Assembly: GCF_014649995.1 (NCBI RefSeq)
Contig: NZ_BMUC01000009.1
Location: 70,899 to 134,898 of the forward strand
Reading direction: 5' to 3'
Length of the DNA stretch: 64,000 nt
DNA from: Streptomyces griseoflavus
GTDB lineage: Bacteria; Actinomycetota; Actinomycetes; Streptomycetales; Streptomycetaceae
Made by a program: the position numbers and the translations under genes. Under the pieces are notes generated by a model. That model was not told where the DNA came from. It did not search any database and was given only the letters and a program-made list of their open reading frames with translations. Of this stretch, positions 8,287 to 15,730 are shown in pieces (the stretch's first letter is position 1; each line of letters begins with the position of its first letter).

Positions 8287-9492
8287 CTAGCCCTGGAATC
8301 GATACTCTTCGAGCAGTCGACGGCCAATGATCATTTTCTGGATCTCGGCGGTGCCTTCACCGATCAGCAGCATCGGGGCCTCCCGGTAGAGGCGCTCGAT
8401 CTCGTACTCCTTGGAGAAGCCGTAGCCGCCGTGGATCCGGAAGGCGTCCTCCACGACCTCCTTGCAGTACTCGGAGGCGAGGTACTTCGCCATCCCCGCT
8501 TCGAGGTCGTTACGTTCTCCGGAGTCCTTTTTGCGCGCTGCGTTCACCATCATGGCATGAGCGGCCTCCACCTTGGTAGCCATCTCCGCCAGCTTGAACT
8601 GGATGGCCTGGTGCTGGGCGATCGCCTTGCCGAAAGTGTGACGCTGCTGGGCGTACCGGACGCCGAGCTCGAAGGCACGCTGAGCGACGCCGCAGCCACG
8701 GGCCGCGACATTGACACGGCCCACCTCGACGCCGTCCATCATTTGGTAAAAACCCCGGCCGGTGACGCCGCCGAGCACCCGGTCGGCGGGAATCCGCAGG
8801 CCGTCCATGATGAGCTCGGTGGTGTCGACACCCTTGTAGCCCATCTTGTCGATCTTGCCGGGGATGGTCAGGCCGGGGCGGACCTCACCGAAGCCCGGCT
8901 CCTTCTCCACCAGGAAGGTCGTCATCGACTTGTGCGGCGCCGTGCCCTCGGGGTGACCCTCGTCACTCCGCACCAGAACGGCCACCAGCGACGACGTCCC
9001 GCCGTTCGTCAGCCACATCTTCTGGCCGTTCAGGACGTACTCCTCGCCGTCCCTCACCGCCTTCGACGTGATCGCCGACACATCCGAGCCGAGGGCCGGC
9101 TCCGACATCGAGAAGGCGCCGCGGATGTCGCCGGCCGCCATGCGGGGCAGGAAGTGGTCCTTCTGCTCCTGCGTGCCGTGCTGCTTGAGCATGTAGGCCA
9201 CGATGAAGTGCGTGTTGATGATGCCGGACACCGACATCCAGCCGCGGGCGATCTCCTCCACGCACAGCGCGTAGGTGAGGAGGGACTCGCCCAGGCCCCC
9301 GTACTCCTCGGGAATCATCAGGCCGAACAGGCCCAATTCCTTCAGCCCGTCGACGATCTGCTGCGGGTACTCGTCGCGGTGCTCCAGCTCGGTCGCGACC
9401 GGGATGATCTCCTTGTCCACGAAGTCCCGGACGGTGGAGAGGATCTCCTGCTGGACGTCGGTCAGACCGGCGGTCTGGGCGAGACGGGCCAT
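8287..9492 (-). CDS. Acyl-CoA dehydrogenase, candidate methylsuccinyl-CoA dehydrogenase
   Basis: A 401-residue FAD-dependent acyl-CoA dehydrogenase. FAMSEP-type block AFSMSEPALGSDVSA, flavin block MWLTNGG, and C-terminal block YREAPMLLIGEGTAEIQKMI are all clear. IHGGYGFSKEYEIERLYREA, with its catalytic-region Glu, is present. Last gene of the ccr-ecm-lyase-MaoC operon, so the likely reaction is (2S)-methylsuccinyl-CoA to mesaconyl-CoA. Known methylsuccinyl-CoA dehydrogenases of proteobacteria are about 150 residues longer with an extra N-terminal region; this protein is ordinary length, so the assignment is by context. The Shine-Dalgarno GGGGAAG overlaps the preceding stop codon; only 3 bp separate the genes. 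Confidence 0.85.
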   Translation of the reverse strand: MARLAQTAGLTDVQQEILSTVRDFVDKEIIPVATELEHRDEYPQQIVDGLKELGLFGLMIPEEYGGLGESLLTYALCVEEIARGWMSVSGIINTHFIVAYMLKQHGTQEQKDHFLPRMAAGDIRGAFSMSEPALGSDVSAITSKAVRDGEEYVLNGQKMWLTNGGTSSLVAVLVRSDEGHPEGTAPHKSMTTFLVEKEPGFGEVRPGLTIPGKIDKMGYKGVDTTELIMDGLRIPADRVLGGVTGRGFYQMMDGVEVGRVNVAARGCGVAQRAFELGVRYAQQRHTFGKAIAQHQAIQFKLAEMATKVEAAHAMMVNAARKKDSGERNDLEAGMAKYLASEYCKEVVEDAFRIHGGYGFSKEYEIERLYREAPMLLIGEGTAEIQKMIIGRRLLEEYRFQG

Positions 9493-9495
9493 CGC

Positions 9496-10008
9496 TTACT
9501 TCCCCTGTTCCTTCAGCTCGGGGCGGCCGGGCTGCTCGCCGCCGCGCTCCTTGATGTACGTCTCGGTCGGCACCATCACCTTGCGCCGGAACACGCAGAC
9601 CAGCGTGCCGTCCTGCTTGTAGCCCTTGGTCTCGACGTACACGATCCCGCGGTCGTTCTTCGACTTCGACGGCCACTTGTCGAGCACGGTCGTCTGCCCG
9701 TAGACCGTGTCGCCGTGGAAGGTCGGTGCCACGTGCTTCAGCGACTCGATCTCCAGGTTGGCGATCGCCTTGCCGGAGATGTCCGGCACGGACATGCCGA
9801 GCAGCAGCGAGTAGATGTAGTTCCCCACGACGACGTTCTTGCCGAAGTCCGTCGTCTTCTCCGCATAGTTCGTGTCCATGTGGAGCGGGTGGTGGTTCAT
9901 GGTGAGGAGACAGAACAGGTGGTCGTCGTACTCGGTGACCGTCTTCCCCGGCCAGTGCTTGTACGTCGCCCCGACCTCGAACTCCTCGTAGGTGCGTCCG
10001 AACTGCAT
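9496..10008 (-). CDS. MaoC-family hydratase, candidate mesaconyl-CoA hydratase
   Basis: A 170-residue single hot-dog-fold protein. The hydratase-2 region reads MNHHPLHMDTNYA, a variant of the GDxNPLHxD motif, keeping the Asn and His positions. In this operon it should hydrate mesaconyl-CoA to beta-methylmalyl-CoA, the substrate of the lyase encoded just upstream. The Rhodobacter enzyme has two hot-dog domains (about 340 residues), so this one would need to work as a homodimer. ATG at 10008 opens with MQFGRTYEEF, directly matching the family start. It lies 5 bp after the lyase stop. Confidence 0.83.
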   Translation of the reverse strand: MQFGRTYEEFEVGATYKHWPGKTVTEYDDHLFCLLTMNHHPLHMDTNYAEKTTDFGKNVVVGNYIYSLLLGMSVPDISGKAIANLEIESLKHVAPTFHGDTVYGQTTVLDKWPSKSKNDRGIVYVETKGYKQDGTLVCVFRRKVMVPTETYIKERGGEQPGRPELKEQGK

Positions 10009-10013
10009 GACGG

Positions 10014-10976
10014 TCAGGCCTCCGGGATCTCGAACGTCGACGTGCGGCGCATGCCGGCCGCACGCCCCTTGCCCGCGATGACCAGGGCCATCTTGCGGCT
10101 GGCCTCGTCGATCATCTCGTCGCCGAGCATCGCGGAGCCCTTCTTGCCGCCCGCCTCGGACGTGTAGTAGTCGTACGCGTCCAGGATCAGCTCCGCGTGG
10201 TCGTAGTCCTCCTGCGAGGGGGAGAAGACCTCGTTGGCGGCGTCGACCTGGCCGGGGTGCAGCACCCACTTGCCGTCGAAGCCGAGTGCGGCGGCGCGGC
10301 CGGCCACCTCGCGGAAGCCGTCCACGTTGCGGATCTGCAGGTAGGGGCCGTCGATCGCCTGGAGGTTGTTGGCGCGGGCGGCCATCAGGATCTTCATCAG
10401 GATGTAGTGGTAGGCGTCCGCCGGGTAGCCGGGCGGCTGCTCGCCCACGACCAGCGACTTCATGTTGATGGACGCCATGAAGTCGGCCGGGCCGAAGATG
10501 ATGGTCTCGATGCGCGGGGAGGCCTGGGCGATCTCGTTGACGTTGTTGAGGCCCTGCGCGTTCTCGATCTGCGCCTCGATGCCGATCCGGCCGACCTCGA
10601 AGCCCATGGTCTTCTCGATCTGGGTCAGCAGGAGGTCCAGGGCGACGACCTGCTGGGCGTCCTGCACCTTCGGCAGCATGATGCAGTCGAGGTTCGGGCC
10701 CGCGCCCTCGACGACCGTCACGACGTCCCGGTACGTCCACTCGGTGGTCCAGTCGTTGACGCGCACCACGCGGGTCTTGCCGGTCCAGTCGCCCTCGTTG
10801 AGGAACTTCACGATGGTGTGCCGCGCCTCGGGCTTGGCGAGCGGGGCGCAGGCGTCCTCGAGGTCCAGGAAGACCTGGTCCGCCGGGAGGCCCTGGGCCT
10901 TCTCCAGGAAGCGCGGGTTGCTTCCCGGGACCGCCAGACAGGAGCGGCGGGGGCGAAGGCGATCGACGGTTGTCAT
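10014..10976 (-). CDS. HpcH/HpaI-CitE family CoA lyase, likely malyl-CoA/beta-methylmalyl-CoA lyase
   Basis: A 320-residue CitE-type lyase. FLDLEDACAPLAK carries the acidic metal ligands and IIFGPADFMASI the C-terminal ligand region; RSCLAVPGSNPRF is the usual N-terminal block. In the ethylmalonyl-CoA pathway it splits beta-methylmalyl-CoA into glyoxylate and propionyl-CoA. The start ATG overlaps the ecm stop as ATGA, so the pair is translationally coupled. The operon makes this function likely, though CitE-like enzymes have other substrates. Confidence 0.88.
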   Translation of the reverse strand: MTTVDRLRPRRSCLAVPGSNPRFLEKAQGLPADQVFLDLEDACAPLAKPEARHTIVKFLNEGDWTGKTRVVRVNDWTTEWTYRDVVTVVEGAGPNLDCIMLPKVQDAQQVVALDLLLTQIEKTMGFEVGRIGIEAQIENAQGLNNVNEIAQASPRIETIIFGPADFMASINMKSLVVGEQPPGYPADAYHYILMKILMAARANNLQAIDGPYLQIRNVDGFREVAGRAAALGFDGKWVLHPGQVDAANEVFSPSQEDYDHAELILDAYDYYTSEAGGKKGSAMLGDEMIDEASRKMALVIAGKGRAAGMRRTSTFEIPEA

Positions 10977-13000
10977 GCGGGGACCTCCAGGGGGTCGAGC
11001 TTGTTCGCGGTGCGGATCTCGTCGACGATGCGGCCGATGATCCCGGTGATGTCGAAGTCCTTCGGGGTGAAGACCGCGGCCACTCCGGCGGCCCGCAGCT
11101 CTTCGGCGTCACCGCTGGGGATGATGCCACCGGCGATCACGGGAATGTCCGTGGCGCCGGCCACACGGAGCCGTTCGAGTACGTCCGGCACCAGCTGGGC
11201 GTGCGATCCGGAGAGGATCGACAGGCCCACCGCGTGGACGTCCTCCGCCAGCGCGGCGTCCACGATCTGCTCCGGGGTGAGCCGGATGCCCTGGTAGACC
11301 ACCTCGAACCCGGCGTCGCGGGCCCGCACGGCGATCTGCTCGGCGCCGTTGGAGTGCCCGTCCAGGCCCGGCTTGCCGACCAGGAAGCGGAGCTTGCCGA
11401 CGCCCAGGTCCTTCGCCGTCAGTTCCACCTTGTGGCGGACCGCCGACAGGGCCGAGCCCTCCTCGGCGGCGACCGCCACCGGGGCGGAGGAGACACCGGT
11501 CGGTGCGCGGAACTCGCCGAACACCTCGCGCAGCGCCCCGGCCCACTCGCCGGTCGTGACGCCGGCCCGGGCGCACTCCAGGGTGGCCTCCATGAGGTTG
11601 TCGGTGCCGCGGGCGGCCTCCTTCAGCTTCTCCAGCGCCTTGCAGGGGCGCGGGTGGTTGAAGGGCGGCTGGTAGCGGCTGTCGCGCCAGTCGCGCAGCG
11701 AGGCGACGACCCGGGCCTCCACCGCGGGGTCGACCGTCTGGATCGCGGTGTCCAGGTCGGCGGTCAGCGGGTTCGGCTCGGTGCCCTGGAAGGCGTTGAC
11801 CCCGATGATCTTCTCCTGGCCGGACTCGATCCGGGCCCGGCGCTCGGCGTGCGAGGAGACCAGCTGGGACTTGAGGTAGCCGGACTCGACGGCGGCCATC
11901 GCGCCGCCCATCTCCTGGATCCGCTCGATCTCCGCGAGCGAGTCCGTGACCAGCTGCTCCACCTTCGCCTCGATCACCTTCGAGCCCTCGAAGATGTCGT
12001 CGTACTCCAGCAGGTCGCTCTCGTACGCCAGGACCTGCTGGATGCGCAGGGACCACTGCTGGTCCCAGGGGCGGGGCAGGCCCAGGGCCTCGTTCCAGGC
12101 CGGCAGCTGCACGGCGCGGGCGCGGGCGTCCTTGGAGAGGGTGACGGCCAGCATCTCCAGCACGATCCGCTGGACGTTGTTCTCCGGCTGCGCCTCGGTC
12201 AGGCCGAGGGAGTTGACCTGGACGCCGTAGCGGAAGCGCCGGTGCTTGGGGTCCTCGATGCCGTACCGCTCGCGGGTGATGCGGTCCCAGATGCGGCCGA
12301 AGGCGCGCATCTTGCACATCTCCTCGACGAAGCGGACGCCCGCGTTGACGAAGAAGGAGATGCGGCCGACCACGTCGCCCATGCGCTCCTGCGGCACCTG
12401 GCCGCTGTCGCGCACCGCGTCGAGCACGGCGACGGCGGTGGACATCGCGTACGCGATCTCCTGCACCGGTGTGGCCCCGGCCTCCTGCAGGTGGTAGCTG
12501 CAGATGTTGATCGGGTTCCACTTCGGGATGTGGGAGACCGTGTACGCGATCATGTCCGTCGTCAGGCGGAGCGACGGTCCCGGCGGGAACACGTGCGTGC
12601 CCCGGGACAGGTACTCCTTGACGATGTCGTTCTGGGTCGTGCCCTGGAGCGCGGTGACGTCCGCGCCCTGCTCCTCGGCGACGACCTGGTAGAGCGCCAG
12701 CAGCCACATGGCGGTGGCGTTGATCGTCATCGAGGTGTTCATCTGCTCCAGGGGGATGTCCTGGAACAGCCGGCGCATGTCACCGAGGTGGGCGACCGGC
12801 ACTCCGACCCGGCCGACCTCGCCGCGGGCGAGGACGTGGTCGGAGTCGTAGCCGGTCTGGGTCGGCAGGTCGAACGCGACCGACAGACCCGTCTGTCCCT
12901 TGGCGAGGTTGCGCCGGTACAGCTCGTTGGACGCCTCGGCCGTCGAGTGGCCGGCGTACGTCCGCATGAGCCACGGACGGTCCTTCTGGCGCTCTGTCAT
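10973..13000 (-). CDS. ecm: Coenzyme B12-dependent ethylmalonyl-CoA mutase
   Basis: A 675-residue single-chain mutase, also called MeaA. The N-terminal two thirds is the acyl-CoA-binding barrel (RTYAGHSTAEASNELYRRNL, FDLPTQTGYDSDH). The C-terminal ~130 residues are the cobalamin domain with GLDGHSNGAEQ, the DxHxxG motif that gives the lower axial His to cobalt, followed by LSILSGSHAQL. It converts (2R)-ethylmalonyl-CoA to methylsuccinyl-CoA. The length and the single-chain fusion fit Ecm/MeaA rather than two-subunit methylmalonyl-CoA mutase, and the neighbouring ccr supports this. It starts 10 bp after the ccr stop. Confidence 0.93.
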   Translation of the reverse strand: MTERQKDRPWLMRTYAGHSTAEASNELYRRNLAKGQTGLSVAFDLPTQTGYDSDHVLARGEVGRVGVPVAHLGDMRRLFQDIPLEQMNTSMTINATAMWLLALYQVVAEEQGADVTALQGTTQNDIVKEYLSRGTHVFPPGPSLRLTTDMIAYTVSHIPKWNPINICSYHLQEAGATPVQEIAYAMSTAVAVLDAVRDSGQVPQERMGDVVGRISFFVNAGVRFVEEMCKMRAFGRIWDRITRERYGIEDPKHRRFRYGVQVNSLGLTEAQPENNVQRIVLEMLAVTLSKDARARAVQLPAWNEALGLPRPWDQQWSLRIQQVLAYESDLLEYDDIFEGSKVIEAKVEQLVTDSLAEIERIQEMGGAMAAVESGYLKSQLVSSHAERRARIESGQEKIIGVNAFQGTEPNPLTADLDTAIQTVDPAVEARVVASLRDWRDSRYQPPFNHPRPCKALEKLKEAARGTDNLMEATLECARAGVTTGEWAGALREVFGEFRAPTGVSSAPVAVAAEEGSALSAVRHKVELTAKDLGVGKLRFLVGKPGLDGHSNGAEQIAVRARDAGFEVVYQGIRLTPEQIVDAALAEDVHAVGLSILSGSHAQLVPDVLERLRVAGATDIPVIAGGIIPSGDAEELRAAGVAAVFTPKDFDITGIIGRIVDEIRTANKLDPLEVPA

Positions 13001-13010
13001 GTCCCGGCCC

Positions 13011-14354
13011 TCAGATGTTCCGGAAGCGGTTGATGGCGTCGATGTGCCGGGCGCGCTTCTCGTGGTCGCGCACGCCCAGGCCCTCCTCGGGCGCCATGCA
13101 CAGCACGCCGACCTTGCCCTGGTGCAGGTTGCGGTGGACGTCGTAGGCGGCCTGGCCGGTGTCCTCCAGGGCGTACGTCCTGGAGAGCGTCGGGTGGATC
13201 TTGCCCTTGGCGATGAGGCGGTTGGCCTCCCAGGCCTCGCGGTAGTTGGCGAAGTGGGAGCCGATGATGCGCTTCAGGGACATCCACAGGTAGCGGTTGT
13301 CGTACTCGTGCATGTAGCCCGAGGTCGAGGCGCAGGTGGTGATGGTGCCGCCCTTGCGGGTGACGAAGACCGAGGCGCCGAAGGTCTCGCGGCCGGGGTG
13401 CTCGAAGACGATGTCGATGTCCTCGCCGCCGGTGAGTTCGCGGATGCGCTTGCCGAAGCGCTTCCACTCCTTGGGGTTCTGGGTGTTCTCGTCCTTCCAG
13501 AACTTGTAGTCCTCGGCGTTGCGGTCGATGATCGCCTCGGCGCCCATCGACCGGCAGATGTCCGCCTTCTGGTCGCTGGAGACGACGCAGACCGGGTTGG
13601 CGCCGCCGGCCAGCGCGAACTGCGTGGCGTACGAACCCAGTCCGCCGCTCGCGCCCCAGATGAGGACGTTGTCGCCCTGCTTCATGCCGGCGCCGTTACG
13701 GGAGACCAGCTGGCGGTAGGCGGTGGAGTTGACCAGGCCGGGGGCGGCCGCCTCCTCCCAGCTCAGGTGGTCCGGCTTCGGCATCAGCTGGTTGGACTTC
13801 ACCAGCGCGATCTCCGCCAGGCCGCCGAAGTTGGTCTCGAAGCCCCAGATGCGCTGCTCGGGGTCGAGCATCGTGTCGTTGTGGCCGTCGCTGGACTCCA
13901 GCTCGACCGACAGGCAGTGGGCGACGACCTCGTCACCGGGCCGCCAGGCGTTGACGCCCGGTCCGGTGCGCAGCACGACGCCGGCGAGGTCGGAGCCGAT
14001 GATGTGGTAGGGCAGGTCGTGGCGCTTGGTGAGCTCGCTGAGCCGGCCGTAGCGCTCCAGGAAGCCGAAGGTGGACATCGGCTCGAAGATCGAGGTCCAC
14101 ACCGAGTTGTAGTTGACCGAGGAGGCCATGACGGCCACCAGGGCCTCGCCCGGGCCGAGCTCGGGCAGCGGCACGTCGTCGAGGTGGATCGACTTGCGGG
14201 GGTCCTTGTCGCGGGTCTCGAGGCCCGCGAACATCTCCGTCTCGTCCTTGTGCACGGTGATCGCGCGGTACGACTCGGGGAGCTGCAGGGCGGCGAAGTC
14301 CTCCGACGTGGAGTCGGGCGACTGGATCGCGGCCAGGATGTCCTTGACGGTCAC
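13011..14354 (-). CDS. ccr: Crotonyl-CoA carboxylase/reductase
   Basis: Reductively carboxylates crotonyl-CoA to (2S)-ethylmalonyl-CoA with NADPH and CO2. The 447-residue length equals the classic Streptomyces Ccr. It is a zinc-less medium-chain dehydrogenase/reductase: VLIWGASGGLGSYATQFALAGG is the NADPH-binding Rossmann turn and GSDLAGVVLRTGPGVN the catalytic-domain block. GTG start at 14354 has GGAGG 7 bases upstream. First gene of the five-gene operon. The product also supplies unusual extender units to polyketide synthases, but no such synthase is in the window. Confidence 0.94.
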   Translation of the reverse strand: MTVKDILAAIQSPDSTSEDFAALQLPESYRAITVHKDETEMFAGLETRDKDPRKSIHLDDVPLPELGPGEALVAVMASSVNYNSVWTSIFEPMSTFGFLERYGRLSELTKRHDLPYHIIGSDLAGVVLRTGPGVNAWRPGDEVVAHCLSVELESSDGHNDTMLDPEQRIWGFETNFGGLAEIALVKSNQLMPKPDHLSWEEAAAPGLVNSTAYRQLVSRNGAGMKQGDNVLIWGASGGLGSYATQFALAGGANPVCVVSSDQKADICRSMGAEAIIDRNAEDYKFWKDENTQNPKEWKRFGKRIRELTGGEDIDIVFEHPGRETFGASVFVTRKGGTITTCASTSGYMHEYDNRYLWMSLKRIIGSHFANYREAWEANRLIAKGKIHPTLSRTYALEDTGQAAYDVHRNLHQGKVGVLCMAPEEGLGVRDHEKRARHIDAINRFRNI

Positions 14355-14548
14355 GGTGTTGCCTCCGGCGATGAGCGCCCCGGGGGAGGGGCGCTGAGGG
14401 TTACGTCGGTGTGCTGCTGAGGGTCGGGGGGTGCCGTCGGTTCGGCGGTGGTGCTTCGGCAGCGCGTGGTGTGCGCGGGAGGGTGCCTGTGACGCAGGCG
14501 TCCGGACGTGCGGGCGGTGGGCCCGCCGGGACTCGCCCGGACTCCTTC

Positions 14549-14577
14549 AACGTATGGCACGCCGTGTCATCCGGCAA
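14549..14577 (-). promoter_or_regulatory. Promoter of the ccr operon
   Basis: On the minus strand TTGCCG (14572-14577), 17 bases, then TACGTT (14549-14554): a good housekeeping sigma-70 arrangement in the only AT-richer part of the gap. Transcription would start near 14542, leaving an untranslated leader of almost 190 bases before ccr. Two palindromes overlap it (see next entry). Confidence 0.5.
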
Positions 14578-14590
14578 GGCACCGAGTGCC
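14556..14590. promoter_or_regulatory. Two phased palindromes over the ccr promoter (candidate TetR operator)
   Basis: GGCAC-GCC-GTGTC (14556-14568) and GGCAC-CGA-GTGCC (14578-14590) share the form GGCAC-N3-GTGYC. The second is perfect and the first has one mismatch. Their centres are 22 bp apart, two helical turns, and they cover the spacer and flank the -35 box of the ccr promoter. That is the layout of a repressor operator. The TetR gene next door is the obvious candidate to bind; no binding evidence exists in the sequence itself. Confidence 0.5.
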
Positions 14591-14688
14591 AGAACATTGG
14601 CTCAGGTGAAACTTTTACCCATCAGATGAGCGATGATCGATCGAACGGCCCCTCATGCGGCTCCTAAAAGGGCCCCTGACATGGCAAA

Positions 14689-14712
14689 ACGGCCACCCGG
14701 TGGGGTGGCCGT
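14689..14712 (-). terminator. Terminator after the TetR gene
   Basis: A 10-bp perfect stem (14689-14698 and 14703-14712) with a 4-base loop; on the minus strand it is followed by TTTTG. It would end the tetR transcript before the ccr promoter, showing that tetR and ccr are separate units. Confidence 0.75.
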
Positions 14713-14754
14713 CGTCACAGCGGTCAGGGGCGGTTCGCAGCTCCCGGGGGCGGT

Positions 14755-15567
14755 TCAGCGTTCCTTGAGCGCCTGCTCGATGGTCCGCATCACCTCGTCC
14801 AGCGGCGCGTCCACGTGCGCGACGGTCACCAGGACCTCGCCCTGCGCGGACGCCGCGGCGGCCGGCGGCTTCGGGGGCGCGGCGCGCCGGCCCGCCATGA
14901 TGCCGCTGCCGAAGGTCTTGCGGACGATCGCGAAGGCGTGGTCCAGCTGGCTCTCCACATCGCCCTGGCCGCCGGCCCTGAGCCAGCGCCGCAGCACGTG
15001 GTTGTGCGCGGTGACGACGGCCGACGCGGCGACCTCCGCGAGCAGCGGGTCGTCGTTGGCGTCGTCGTCGTGCGCGTGCTCGTCGAAGTGGCCGAGCAGA
15101 TAGCGGGTGAAGAGCCGCTCGTAGCGGGCCACCGACGCGATCTCGGCCTCCCGCAGGGTGGGTACCTCGCGCGTCAGCTTGTAGCGGGCCACCGAGATCT
15201 CCGGCCGGGCCGCGTACATCTTCATGACCTCTTTGATGCCCCGGCACACCGTGTCCAGCGGATGCTCGTGCGCGGGGGCGGCGTTGAGCACCGCCTCGGC
15301 GCGCACCAGGGTGTCGTCGTGGTCGGGGAAGATCGCCTCTTCCTTGGAACGGAAGTGGCGGAAGAAGGTGCGGCGGGCGACCCCGGCGGCGGCCGCGATC
15401 TCGTCGACGGTGGTGGCCTCGTACCCCTTCGTCGCGAACAGCTCCATCGCGGCGGCCGCCAGCTCCCGGCGCATTTTCAGCCGCTGGGCTGCGGCACGGG
15501 AGCCCGCGGTGCTCTCCGGCGGCTCGGTCGTGGCTGGCGTACGTGCGGACTTGGCGGGCTGGGACAT
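14755..15567 (-). CDS. TetR-family transcriptional regulator
   Basis: A 270-residue repressor-type protein. The N-terminal helix-turn-helix is at about residues 51-72: TVDEIAAAAGVARRTFFRHF, followed by RSKEEAIF. The ligand-binding C-terminal part has no close family I can name; a Pro/Ala-rich linker follows residue 215. I chose the ATG giving MSQPAKS; an ATG six codons upstream has no better ribosome site, and the still longer frame is Pro-rich and overlaps the next gene's end. It lies between the ethylmalonyl-CoA operon and the hydroxyacyl-CoA dehydrogenase gene, so an acyl-CoA ligand and those genes as targets are a reasonable inference. Confidence 0.85.
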   Translation of the reverse strand: MSQPAKSARTPATTEPPESTAGSRAAAQRLKMRRELAAAAMELFATKGYEATTVDEIAAAAGVARRTFFRHFRSKEEAIFPDHDDTLVRAEAVLNAAPAHEHPLDTVCRGIKEVMKMYAARPEISVARYKLTREVPTLREAEIASVARYERLFTRYLLGHFDEHAHDDDANDDPLLAEVAASAVVTAHNHVLRRWLRAGGQGDVESQLDHAFAIVRKTFGSGIMAGRRAAPPKPPAAAASAQGEVLVTVAHVDAPLDEVMRTIEQALKER

Positions 15568-15730
15568 GCCCTGAACGTACTGCATGTGCGCAGCTCGATG
15601 CGCGTGAGAAGGGCTTCCCCCGCCCTCGGCGGGCGGGGGAGGGGCGTCGCGGGCGGGCGGCGCGAACCGGTCGGGGTCGAGCAGCCCGCCCCACTGCGCG
15701 CCGCCCTCGAACCGGTCGCCGCGGCGCGCC

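Larger units (their letters stand above)
14355..14754. other. 400-bp intergenic region between ccr and the TetR gene
   Basis: Holds the ccr promoter and its two palindromes, an AT-richer patch around 14590-14645, and the terminator of the TetR gene (14689-14712). The 14360-14540 part would be the ccr leader and is G-rich. No credible coding frame. Confidence 0.7.
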
